From Brenneria salicis ATCC 15712 = DSM 30166 (lineage in GTDB: Bacteria > Pseudomonadota > Gammaproteobacteria > Enterobacterales > Enterobacteriaceae): a stretch of 64,000 nucleotides of DNA. The notes under the pieces were generated by a model. The model saw only the letters and a program-made list of their open reading frames with translations, made no database searches and was not told where the DNA came from. The stretch is from positions 1-64,000 of the forward strand of contig NZ_QNRY01000010.1 of assembly GCF_003315515.1 (NCBI RefSeq), given 5' to 3'. The position numbers and the translations under genes were made by a program. This document shows positions 29,714 through 38,088 of this stretch, piece by piece. Each line of letters starts with the position of its first letter. The first letter of the stretch is position 1.

Positions 29714-31061
29714 AACGTTATTACATACGCTTATGGCGCTGCTGCTGACAGTCACCGCCTTAAGTCTGATTCCGGGCGCACAGGCCCGACAAATGCTGGC
29801 GCTGTCGATCGGGGAAGGCAAACTGCTCAACGTAAAAGACGAAATCACCACGGTGTTCGTCGCCGACCCGGAAATCGCCGATGTGCAATCTCCGGCGGAA
29901 GGCGCCGTGCTGGTGCTCGGCAAACGCACAGGCAGCACGTCGCTGTATGTGCTGGGCGCGCGCAAGACGTTGCTGCAACGCACGCTGGTCGTAAGGCATA
30001 ACCTGTCTGAAATGCAGACCATGCTGCGCCAGCGTTTCCCGGCGCTGCGATTATCGCTGGCCTCCGCGCCCGGTTCCGTCATGGTTTCAGGCATGGTGCC
30101 GGACGCAGAGAGCGCCGATGCCGTCGCCCAGACCATACGGCCTTATCTGGGCGAAAAGGAGCAACTGCTCAATCAACTGAGCGTCAACAGTCCGGTACAG
30201 GTACATCTACGGGTGCGGGTGACAGAAGTCTCACGCGAGGTGACGCAGAAACTGGGCATCAACTGGGATGTATTAACCAAACCGGGAAACTTTATCATCG
30301 GTCTGGGAAACGGTCGTGATTTTACCAACAGCAGCGGCAGCGGTCAGCCCTATGTGCAGGCAAGCGAAGGCTATTCCTTCCTCGGCGGTTACAGCAAGGG
30401 CAATACCTCGATTCAGTCAATGATCGACGTGCTGGACAAAGAAGGGCTGATCAGCGTACTGGCGGAACCCAACCTGACCGCGGTTTCCGGCCAGACCGCC
30501 AGTTTCCTGGCGGGGGGCGAGTTTCCGGTTCCCGTCAAGCAGGACTCGGACACCATGACCGTCGAATTCAAGCCCTTCGGCGTGGCGCTGGACTTCACGC
30601 CCACGGTGCTGTCCGATGACCGCATCAGCATCAAAGTCCGACCAGAAGTCAGCGAGCTCGATCCCAACAGCAGTATCGTCATGGAAAACCTGACCATCCC
30701 CGGCATTTCGGTGCGTCGGGTGGAAACCACAGTGGAACTGGCCAGCGGTCAGAGTTTCGCCATCGGCGGATTGCTGCAACATAACGTCACCGATGTTCTA
30801 TCCAAAGTACCCGGTCTGGGTTCTGTGCCGGTGCTCGGCAAACTGTTCTCTTCTTCGGATTATCGCAACAACAAAAGCGAACTGGTGGTGATAGTCACGC
30901 CTTATCTGGTGCGTCCCAGCGCGCCGGGGCAGTTGACCACGCCATTGAACAGTATGCGCCCGGCCTCCGATATTGAGTATCTGCTCCAGAAAAAAACCGG
31001 AGTTGATCCTCATCAGAATAAGGTGCCGCGCTTAACCGGCGCGGCAGGTTTTGTTTACTGA
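29703..31061 (+). CDS. rcpA: Secretin RcpA/CpaC of the Tad pilus
   Basis: 452 residues with a signal peptide ending about GAQA. The N-terminal region has the pilus-assembly secretin domain and a BON-like segment (about 110-150). The C-terminal secretin core includes VLAEPNLTAVSGQTASFLAGGEFPVPV and VPGLGSVPVLGKLFSS. It should form the outer-membrane channel through which the Flp pilus leaves the cell. Confidence 0.95.
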   Translation: MHVKTLLHTLMALLLTVTALSLIPGAQARQMLALSIGEGKLLNVKDEITTVFVADPEIADVQSPAEGAVLVLGKRTGSTSLYVLGARKTLLQRTLVVRHNLSEMQTMLRQRFPALRLSLASAPGSVMVSGMVPDAESADAVAQTIRPYLGEKEQLLNQLSVNSPVQVHLRVRVTEVSREVTQKLGINWDVLTKPGNFIIGLGNGRDFTNSSGSGQPYVQASEGYSFLGGYSKGNTSIQSMIDVLDKEGLISVLAEPNLTAVSGQTASFLAGGEFPVPVKQDSDTMTVEFKPFGVALDFTPTVLSDDRISIKVRPEVSELDPNSSIVMENLTIPGISVRRVETTVELASGQSFAIGGLLQHNVTDVLSKVPGLGSVPVLGKLFSSSDYRNNKSELVVIVTPYLVRPSAPGQLTTPLNSMRPASDIEYLLQKKTGVDPHQNKVPRLTGAAGFVY

Positions 31062-31113
31062 CAATCATGGATGCGGCGATAGCGCCGCCCACTGATGGCA
31101 TAGGAGTACAACA

Positions 31114-31536
31114 ATGCGGATTTCCGTCACATTACGCCACGCGCCCTGCCGTCTGCTTCTGGCGATGGTGCTAGGAGGAGTCGTACTGGGAAGCGTGGCT
31201 GGCTGTTCGTCATGGCAACGCGACCCGGACGGTATGCCGGATATATCGAGCATCCAGTTAAAACAACGCGGCAAACAGTGGGTGGCGTACCCGCCTTCCT
31301 GTTATGCGCTGGCGCAGCCTGAACGCGACTGGGACAACGTGAATCGCGCGCAGGTGGCGTTTGGCTGCGCTACCTACACCAATCTGGCGCATAGCCTGGT
31401 TCGTCCGCGGGATTTAGATCTCCCCCGGCGCTATAAAGGTACGGCGGCGGAGGCCGCGGCGTTATCGGTGACTCGCTATCGCGAAAACCGGGTTGAGCCA
31501 CTGCGTGAGTCCACCACGTTGAAAATCGATCAATAA
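31114..31536 (+). CDS. Tad pilus lipoprotein, CpaD-like
   Basis: 140 residues with a lipoprotein signal ending in the lipobox SVAGC at about residue 30. The FGCATYTNLAHSLVRPRDLDLPR segment matches CpaD-family proteins, outer-membrane partners of the secretin; this plays the place of RcpB in other tad loci. Ribosome binding site TAGGAG. It lies between the secretin and tadZ, as in many tad operons. Confidence 0.87.
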   Translation: MRISVTLRHAPCRLLLAMVLGGVVLGSVAGCSSWQRDPDGMPDISSIQLKQRGKQWVAYPPSCYALAQPERDWDNVNRAQVAFGCATYTNLAHSLVRPRDLDLPRRYKGTAAEAAALSVTRYRENRVEPLRESTTLKIDQ

Positions 31537-31551
31537 CACGGATATTAGTCT

Positions 31552-32751
31552 ATGAGTGTGCTAACGGATATAGAACATGGCAACGCGCGCAGCGTTAATT
31601 TCGCGGCGTTTATTCAGGATGCGGAAGGTAAAGAGGAAGTCGCTCATTTCCTCAAATCCAGTACGTTGACCGACTACAAAGTGGAACGCGGCAGCGTGGA
31701 TGAGGCCATTGCCTGGCTGAAGAAAGTCGAACGCTCCCCGCGTCGATTACTGGTGGATATCTCCGGTTCAGACGGCCCGCTGGATGATTTAAACCGGCTT
31801 GCCGACGCCTGCGAGCCTTGGGTTCAGGTGTATGCCATCGGCGATCGTAATGATGTGGGCCTCTACCGCAGCCTGCTGCAACAAGGCGTGCAGGATTATC
31901 TGGTCAAACCGTTGGGTGCAGGCCTGTTGCGCAAAGTGTTGGACGATGAAGGCAACGCGCCGGTTCGTCAGCAGCGGCTGGGAAAAGTGGTTGTCGTCGT
32001 CGGCACCCGTGGCGGTATCGGCACCAGCAGCGTGGCGGTGCATCTGGCCAGAGGGCTTATCGCCGGCGGAACGCACCGGCGGATAGTCTACCTTGATCTC
32101 GATGTATATGGCGGCAGCGGCGCCTGTATGCTGGGCATTGCCGGCGGCAACGCGCTGATCGAGGTGATGGGTAACGCCGATCGCCTCGATGCGCAATATC
32201 TGGAACGCACCATGACCACAGTGGACAACCGGCTATATGCGCTCAGCGCCGAACTGGACTACGCCGATCCCTATAGCATTCAGGAAGGAAAACTGAGCAA
32301 CCTGTGCGCCACCCTGAGCCAGTATTACCATTACATCATTCTGGATGTCCCGCAGCGCGGCGGCGCGCTGGCGTCAGAAGCGTTTCTCAATGCCAACCTT
32401 GCCTGCGTCGTGGCGGAACAATCGGTCTATTCGGCCCGAACGCTGCTGCGGTTGGTACGCCATATCGAGGCTCATCCTAACCCGGCCACGGTATACAGCA
32501 TCGTCAATCAACCCCAGCCGGTAAACCGCAATAAAGTCAACCTCAAAGACTTCGTGAAAACCATCGAACTGCCGGTTATTCCAATCGGTCACGATCCGTT
32601 GGCGCTGTCGTTATCGGAGAATCTTGCGTCGCCGCTGCCCGACAACAGCCCTTTCGCTCAGGGGATCAAGCAACTCGTCAACCTGTTGACCGGAGAAGCA
32701 AACACCAAGTCACGCGATACCTGGTGGCTGCCTTTAAGAATAAAGAGGTGA
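31552..32751 (+). CDS. tadZ: TadZ/CpaE pilus-localising ATPase-like protein
   Basis: 399 residues: an N-terminal receiver-like domain (about 15-130) and a ParA/MinD-like domain (about 140-390). The deviant Walker A is altered to GTRGGIGTSS, so the first signature Lys is Arg and the loop Lys is Thr. This is in line with the atypical nucleotide sites known in TadZ, which may bind but not efficiently hydrolyse ATP. YLDLDVYGGSG and IILDVPQ mark the other MinD motifs. In other species TadZ places the pilus machine at the pole. Confidence 0.9.
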   Translation: MSVLTDIEHGNARSVNFAAFIQDAEGKEEVAHFLKSSTLTDYKVERGSVDEAIAWLKKVERSPRRLLVDISGSDGPLDDLNRLADACEPWVQVYAIGDRNDVGLYRSLLQQGVQDYLVKPLGAGLLRKVLDDEGNAPVRQQRLGKVVVVVGTRGGIGTSSVAVHLARGLIAGGTHRRIVYLDLDVYGGSGACMLGIAGGNALIEVMGNADRLDAQYLERTMTTVDNRLYALSAELDYADPYSIQEGKLSNLCATLSQYYHYIILDVPQRGGALASEAFLNANLACVVAEQSVYSARTLLRLVRHIEAHPNPATVYSIVNQPQPVNRNKVNLKDFVKTIELPVIPIGHDPLALSLSENLASPLPDNSPFAQGIKQLVNLLTGEANTKSRDTWWLPLRIKR

Positions 32752-32754
32752 CAA

Positions 32755-34176
32755 ATGAGCTTTGGTCGCAAATCGGCAACAAAGCCAACATACGGGCCGA
32801 CGCGTCAGTCTGTTTTCTCTGAATCGCCATCGGCGCACGACGATGCGTTGATCCAGACGATTTCCGTCATCAGTCCGGCGATCGCGGATAAAACAGCGTC
32901 GGAGAACACGGAGTCCGTCATTCGCTCAGGGAATTACGCTCTGATCAGACAAGCGGTATTTTCCACCATCGACGTGTCCAGCGCGCTGGCGCGCTCCTAT
33001 GAGGAAGTGAAAGCGGATATCGCAACCATTATCGCGGAAACCGTGGTGATGGAAAATCTGCCGGTTCCTCTCAGTAAGCAGCGCGTAATGGGACAGGAAA
33101 TTCTCAATGATATGTTCGGCGTGGGACCGATTGAACCTCTGCTGCAAGATGAAACGGTGTCCGACATCATGGTCAACGGGCCCGATCAGATCTACGTGGA
33201 ACGCTTTGGCCGACTGGAACTGACGCCGCTTAAATTTATCGACAACGCCCATGTCATCAGCGTAGCTCAGCGTATTGCCTCATCCGTGGGACGGCGGGTG
33301 GATGAAAGCAGCCCGATGGTGGATGCCCGACTGACCGATGGCAGCCGGGTAAACGTGATTCTGCCGCCGCTGGCCATTGACGGCGCATCCATTTCCATCC
33401 GTAAATTTTCCCGGCGGGATCTGACGCTAAAACGGCTGGCATCCAAAGGCTGCCTGTCATCGGCGATGGCGAAAGTGCTGGAAATCGCCGCCGCCAGCCG
33501 ACTCAACGTGATTATTTCCGGCGGCACCGGCTCTGGGAAAACCACACTGCTTAATGCGCTGTCGCGCTTCATTTCCACCGCCGAACGCGTGATTACGGTT
33601 GAAGATGCCGCCGAACTCCAGCTTCAGCAACCGCACGTTCTGCGCCTGGAAACCCGTCCGGCGAATCTGGAAGGCGCAGGCCGGGTTACGCAAGGGGATC
33701 TGGTGCGCAACGCGTTGCGTATGCGCCCGGACAGAATCATCCTCGGAGAAACGCGCGGCGCGGAGGCGCTGGATGTGCTGCAGGCGATGAATACCGGTCA
33801 CGACGGATCAATGACCACCCTGCACGCCAATAATCCGCGTGACGCGCTGATCCGGCTTGAAAGCATGGTCTTGATGGCCAACGGTAATCTACCGCTGTAC
33901 TCCATTCGTCGGCAAATCGCCAGCGCGGTGCACCTGATCGTTCAGGTGGAACGCATGCGCGACGGTTCGAGACGCATCATCAGTATTACCGAACTGGCGG
34001 GTATGGAGGGCGACATTATCGTGACTCAGGATCTGTTCCGCTTCAACTATGACGCCAGCGCCTATGAGGATGAAGTAACCGGTTCCTTCGACAGTAGCGG
34101 CATGCGCCCCATATTCACTGAACGCGCCCGTTATTACGGTATGGAAACCGCGCTGCTGGAGGCCATGCGACCATGA
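32755..34176 (+). CDS. tadA: Tad secretion ATPase TadA/CpaF
   Basis: 473 residues, type II/IV secretion ATPase that powers pilus extension (and, in some systems, retraction). The Walker [16 protein letters not shown] starts near residue 255, the Asp box and Walker B ([17 protein letters not shown]) follow, and the His box is [13 protein letters not shown]. Starts 3 bp after tadZ and overlaps tadB by 4 bp. Confidence 0.97.
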   Translation: MSFGRKSATKPTYGPTRQSVFSESPSAHDDALIQTISVISPAIADKTASENTESVIRSGNYALIRQAVFSTIDVSSALARSYEEVKADIATIIAETVVMENLPVPLSKQRVMGQEILNDMFGVGPIEPLLQDETVSDIMVNGPDQIYVERFGRLELTPLKFIDNAHVISVAQRIASSVGRRVDESSPMVDARLTDGSRVNVILPPLAIDGASISIRKFSRRDLTLKRLASKGCLSSAMAKVLEIAAASRLNVIISGGTGSGKTTLLNALSRFISTAERVITVEDAAELQLQQPHVLRLETRPANLEGAGRVTQGDLVRNALRMRPDRIILGETRGAEALDVLQAMNTGHDGSMTTLHANNPRDALIRLESMVLMANGNLPLYSIRRQIASAVHLIVQVERMRDGSRRIISITELAGMEGDIIVTQDLFRFNYDASAYEDEVTGSFDSSGMRPIFTERARYYGMETALLEAMRP

Positions 34177-35156
34177 CATTTTCCGATATCATTCTGATAC
34201 TCACCTTTGCGATTTTCGTGCTGTTCGGGCTGGCGGCGATGACGTTGGCCGATGTCGTGCAACAACGTCCGACCGCACGTATCCGCCAGCGGCTGAAAAC
34301 GCTGGTCAGTATTTCAAGCCATGCCTCGCGCCAGAAAATCGTAATGGAACTGGAACGGGCGCAAGCAGAAGTCAGACGTCGTCATCGGCGCAAGGCGATG
34401 GGAACGCTGGGTTATTATCTTAACCGGTTGGAAACGGTCGGCAATCGACGCAGCTACCAGCAGCTTATCGCGTTGCAGGGCGCCATCCTATTGGCGGCGT
34501 CGGCGCTTTTCTATTTCGGGCTGATACCCGTCGCCTGGTGGAGCGTTACGTTACTGTTTGTCGCGCTGCCGGTAATATTGACGTTGGTGATTTACCGCAA
34601 ACTGGTCGAACGCTTCAAACTGAGCTTTCTCACCCAGATGCCGGACGCCATCGATATGATCACCCGCGCCAGCCAAGCCGGGATACCGATTACGCAATCC
34701 ATCCGCAACGTCGGTAATCACTTCGCCGCGCCGCTGGGACCGGAGTTCCGGCGCATTGGGGACGGTCTGCTGCTGGGGCACGATCTTCAGGAAGTCATGG
34801 ACGAAGCGGTGCTGCGCATTGAACTGCCCGACTTCGCCTTTTTCGCCGTTTGCCTGTCGCTACAACGCAGCACCGGCGGTTCGTTGACCGAATCGCTGGA
34901 AAATTTATCCACCATTATCCGTAACCGCCGCGATCTGCGCCTGAAAACCAAAGCGATGACGGCGGAAAGCCGCTTGTCAGGCACTATCCTGACGTCGCTG
35001 CCGTTTCTCATTTGCGGCGCGTTGTTCGCGCTCAGTCCCGACTACATCAACGTGCTGTTTTACACCGCCGCAGGACAACAACTGCTGTTTCTGGCGGCGA
35101 CAATGCTCACGCTGGGGGTCTTGATGATCCGAAAAATCGCCAGAATGGAGATCTGA
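34173..35156 (+). CDS. tadB: Tad inner-membrane platform protein TadB
   Basis: 327 residues of the type II secretion GspF family. Membrane segments occur near residues 5-25, 105-145 and at the C terminus. The F-domain carries LTQMPDAIDMITRASQAGIPITQSI and LSLQRSTGGSLTESLENLSTIIRNR. Forms the inner-membrane base with TadC and interacts with TadA. Overlaps tadA by 4 bp. Confidence 0.95.
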   Translation: MTFSDIILILTFAIFVLFGLAAMTLADVVQQRPTARIRQRLKTLVSISSHASRQKIVMELERAQAEVRRRHRRKAMGTLGYYLNRLETVGNRRSYQQLIALQGAILLAASALFYFGLIPVAWWSVTLLFVALPVILTLVIYRKLVERFKLSFLTQMPDAIDMITRASQAGIPITQSIRNVGNHFAAPLGPEFRRIGDGLLLGHDLQEVMDEAVLRIELPDFAFFAVCLSLQRSTGGSLTESLENLSTIIRNRRDLRLKTKAMTAESRLSGTILTSLPFLICGALFALSPDYINVLFYTAAGQQLLFLAATMLTLGVLMIRKIARMEI

Positions 35157-35160
35157 CGCC

Positions 35161-36093
35161 ATGTTACTTCGACTCTTTCCCGTATTGTGCGCCCTGATCG
35201 GCGTCGCACTGTATCTCTATGCCCGCGCCAGCCGACGCGCCCGCCTGGTGGAACGAATGCAGTACGAAGTTCGGCGTAAAAACATCCAGCCGCAAACACG
35301 CGGTTGGCAACACCATAACGCGCTGCGCCGATTGATGGCGATGTTGCACAACCTCGGACACCGGGCGCCGTTATTCAACGCCGCCCAGCGGCTGGAAATA
35401 TCCCACAAGCTGGTGCGCGCGGGCTTTCGCGGGCCAAAAGCGTTGCTGCTGGTCATTGCGTTATCGTTGATTTCATCGCTCGCGTTACTGGCGCTGGTTA
35501 TCGTGCTGTTCTGGCCCTTGCTGGCGGACCAACAGCTATACGGCGTGCTGCTGTGCCTGCTGGCCCTCTATCTCGGCACCTTGCTGCCACGTATCGTGCT
35601 CGACAGACTGGTCGCCAGACGTCAGCGCATCCTCCGGCAAAGCCTGCCGGACGCGCTCGATCTCCTGGTTATCTGCACCAATTCTGGATTGGGGTTGAAC
35701 AGCGCCATCCAGCGGGTCGCCGAGGAAATGGCGCTGGTTTGTCCGGCGCTGGCTGACGAATTGCGGCTGACATCCGGCGAACTGCAAATCAGCAACGATA
35801 CGGAAGCCGTACTCAATCGGCTGGTGCAACGCACCGGGCTGGAATCGGTCAAGACGCTGGTCAATGCGCTGCTGCAATCGCGTCAATACGGCACTGCCAT
35901 TACACAAGCGCTGCGCATCCTGGCCCGCGCCGAACGCACCTCCCGCATGATGCGTCTGGAAGAGGCCGCCGCCAAACTAGCGGTAAAAATTACGCTGCCA
36001 ATGATGTTGTTTATTCTGCCCACCGTCTTGATCGTCGCCGCCGGTCCCGCCGTGTTGGGAATTATCGAATTTTTCGCCACGCAGTACGGATAA
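35161..36093 (+). CDS. tadC: Tad inner-membrane platform protein TadC
   Basis: 310 residues, second GspF-family platform protein. The F-domain contains RQSLPDALDLLVICTNSGLGLNSAIQRV and LVNALLQSRQYGTAITQALRILAR; the last membrane segment is about residues 280-300 (ITLPMMLFILPTVLIVAAGPAVLGI). Its last codons and stop form the first unit of the tandem repeat at 36081-36170. Confidence 0.95.
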   Translation: MLLRLFPVLCALIGVALYLYARASRRARLVERMQYEVRRKNIQPQTRGWQHHNALRRLMAMLHNLGHRAPLFNAAQRLEISHKLVRAGFRGPKALLLVIALSLISSLALLALVIVLFWPLLADQQLYGVLLCLLALYLGTLLPRIVLDRLVARRQRILRQSLPDALDLLVICTNSGLGLNSAIQRVAEEMALVCPALADELRLTSGELQISNDTEAVLNRLVQRTGLESVKTLVNALLQSRQYGTAITQALRILARAERTSRMMRLEEAAAKLAVKITLPMMLFILPTVLIVAAGPAVLGIIEFFATQYG

Positions 36094-36170
36094 CTCATGT
36101 AGTACGGATAACTCATGTAGTACGGATAACTCACGCAGTACAGATAACTCATGTAGTACGGATAACTACA
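36081..36170. repeat. Five tandem copies of an 18-bp unit at the tadC 3' end
   Basis: Units begin at 36081, 36099, 36117, 36135 and 36153, each close to GTAGTACGGATAACTCAT with one or a few substitutions. The first unit contains the end of tadC (Gln-Tyr-Gly-stop), so the array arose by duplicating the gene end. Every copy carries an in-frame TAA, so copy-number changes do not lengthen TadC but change the tadC-tadD distance. Confidence 0.96.
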
Positions 36171-36186
36171 GACAGATAAGGTAACC

Positions 36187-36987
36187 ATGATGGACAAAAA
36201 ATATCGTGCAATGACGCTCTTTTGCCTGCTTGCCTTGTTGACGGGCTGCCAGGCGTTGTCTCAACCCGACAGTGAACGCAGCAAACAGCCAGTCAGCCTG
36301 AAATCGGATCAGAGCGAACTGAATATCGCCGCCAGCGCCTTAAAAAGCGGCGATCTTGAGGTCGCCGGGTCAATCTATCGTCGTTTTACCCAGACGAATC
36401 CCGACCAGCCCGCAGGCTGGCTGGGTCTGGCCGATACCCACTTTCTATCCGGTGAACTGGAGACCGCAAGTAAAGCCTACGCAACCGCACAGCAGTTGGC
36501 GCCGGACAATATCGACGCGTATCTGGGCCAGGCGCGCATTCTGCTCAGACAGCGCCAGTTAACGCAAGCCGTCGAGCGCTACCAGGCGATCCTGACGCGT
36601 TTTCCCAATCACCCGCTGGCATTATCGGGGTTGGGGGTCAGCCATGATCTGGCGGGCGAGCACGCTCAGGCCCAGAGCATCTACCGGCGCGGATTAAAAC
36701 AGAATCCCGATGATGCGGCCTTGCGTACCAATCTGGGACTGTCGCTGGCGCTGGAAGGCAAGGCGCGCGAATCGATAAACACCCTGCTGGGCGTCAATGG
36801 CATCACCAGTACGCTACCGCAGGAGCGGGATAATCTGGCGTTGGCCTACGGCCTGCTGGGACGGGACGACGCGGCGGAAGAGATTCTGACGGCCAGCCAA
36901 CCGCGCGACATCGTGCAGGATAATCTGACGTTTTATCGCTATCTGCGCCAGAACCTGGAGCAATCCGATGTTAAAGCGTTGCCTTAA
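36187..36987 (+). CDS. tadD: Tad pilus assembly lipoprotein TadD (TPR)
   Basis: 266 residues with a lipoprotein signal ending LLTGC. At least three tetratricopeptide-type repeats span about residues 45-200 (ALKSGDLEVAGSIYRRFTQTNPDQPAGWLGL and following). Likely a pilotin-like outer-membrane lipoprotein needed for secretin assembly. AAGG precedes the start; ATG 36190 is an equal alternative. Overlaps tadE by 20 bp. Confidence 0.92.
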   Translation: MMDKKYRAMTLFCLLALLTGCQALSQPDSERSKQPVSLKSDQSELNIAASALKSGDLEVAGSIYRRFTQTNPDQPAGWLGLADTHFLSGELETASKAYATAQQLAPDNIDAYLGQARILLRQRQLTQAVERYQAILTRFPNHPLALSGLGVSHDLAGEHAQAQSIYRRGLKQNPDDAALRTNLGLSLALEGKARESINTLLGVNGITSTLPQERDNLALAYGLLGRDDAAEEILTASQPRDIVQDNLTFYRYLRQNLEQSDVKALP

Positions 36988-37468
36988 TGGACACCTGTGG
37001 CGCCGGCGGCTTCGTCGCGAACAACGCGGTATCGCCGCGCTGGAGTATGCGTTGATCGCGCCGCTGCTATTCGCCGTGTTGTTCGTCACCATCGAAGTCA
37101 CGTTCATCATGCTGGCGGACGCGCAGTTGGACACTGCCGCCAACCGGATTGCGCGCATGGGGCGTATCGGCATCAACGGCGATTGCCGCCAGACAGTGCA
37201 AGCTGTGCTGGATGATACGCTTTCGCCCTGGGTTCGTACCGCCAGGCCATCTTATATCGACGTTAAAATCTACCGGCCCGGCGATAACGCGCCCTTTCCT
37301 GATTGGGAGGAGGCCGATTATCAGCCGGAATGCGATGACGGCGAGCGAGGGGATATGGTGATCTATCGGCTGGGTTTCTACCGGCCAGGGATGACCGGCT
37401 TTATTTCCTGGCTGGGTGGTGATCGCATACGTTTTGAACGCGTCATTCTGATCCAAAACGAACCATGA
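36968..37468 (+). CDS. tadE: Tad pseudopilin TadE
   Basis: 166 residues. A basic leader precedes a processing site RG/IAALEYALIAPLL with the conserved Glu-Tyr, then one long hydrophobic helix. A minor pseudopilin processed by TadV. Overlaps tadD and tadF, so translation is coupled along the operon. Confidence 0.92.
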   Translation: MLKRCLNGHLWRRRLRREQRGIAALEYALIAPLLFAVLFVTIEVTFIMLADAQLDTAANRIARMGRIGINGDCRQTVQAVLDDTLSPWVRTARPSYIDVKIYRPGDNAPFPDWEEADYQPECDDGERGDMVIYRLGFYRPGMTGFISWLGGDRIRFERVILIQNEP

Positions 37469-38085
37469 AAAAACATCTACGTACCCTATGTTTACGCCTG
37501 AAAAAAAATCGTCTCTGGCACGCCAGACGAGGCGCGGTGGCAATTGAAGCGGCGTTGATCATCCCTCTGGCGGTGTTCATCGTCATCGCCAGCATGGAAC
37601 TGTATCACTACTTCAGAACCGCGTCGGTGGTGGATCGCGCCGCGTTCACGATCGCAAACAGTCTGTCCATGCAACGCGAGTTGAACGATAACCAGCAGTG
37701 CCGCCTGGCAAACGATATCTGCACTTACCATACCATCGCGCAGGATCTGATGACGCCGCTCGATTACCGTCGCTATGGCGGCATGGTCATCAGCCTGTAC
37801 GCCACGGATACCGATAGTAGCGGGACAGCCGTCTGGCGGACAACCCCTGAATGGCAACGAGTCTATCAGGGCGAGCAAAACTCGCATTCCGTCGCCGCCA
37901 CACTGCGGCCGCCAGATAATTTCCCACAACCATCGGCTAATGACTCGGCGATCGTGGTCGAGGTGTTTTATCGCTACACGCCATTCATGCTCACCTCCGC
38001 CTTCTGGCAGGAGTTGGGGGGGGAACAACAATTGTCGGCGCGCGCCTTCTATCGGCCACGGTTTAACGACTTACCCATCAAGTAA
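37465..38085 (+). CDS. tadF: Tad pseudopilin TadF
   Basis: 206 residues. The leader ends RRG/AVAIEAALIIPLAVF, a TadE/TadF-like prepilin site with Glu at +5, followed by a hydrophobic helix and a periplasmic domain with a Cys pair (QQCRLANDICTYH). Its start overlaps the tadE stop by 4 bp. Confidence 0.88.
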   Translation: MKKHLRTLCLRLKKNRLWHARRGAVAIEAALIIPLAVFIVIASMELYHYFRTASVVDRAAFTIANSLSMQRELNDNQQCRLANDICTYHTIAQDLMTPLDYRRYGGMVISLYATDTDSSGTAVWRTTPEWQRVYQGEQNSHSVAATLRPPDNFPQPSANDSAIVVEVFYRYTPFMLTSAFWQELGGEQQLSARAFYRPRFNDLPIK

Positions 38086-38088
38086 AGG

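Noticed and set aside
35883..36197. Minus-strand frame encoding a repetitive YPYYMS protein
   Set aside because: The repeat peptide is only the reverse reading of the 18-bp DNA repeat and the tadC end; no start signals.
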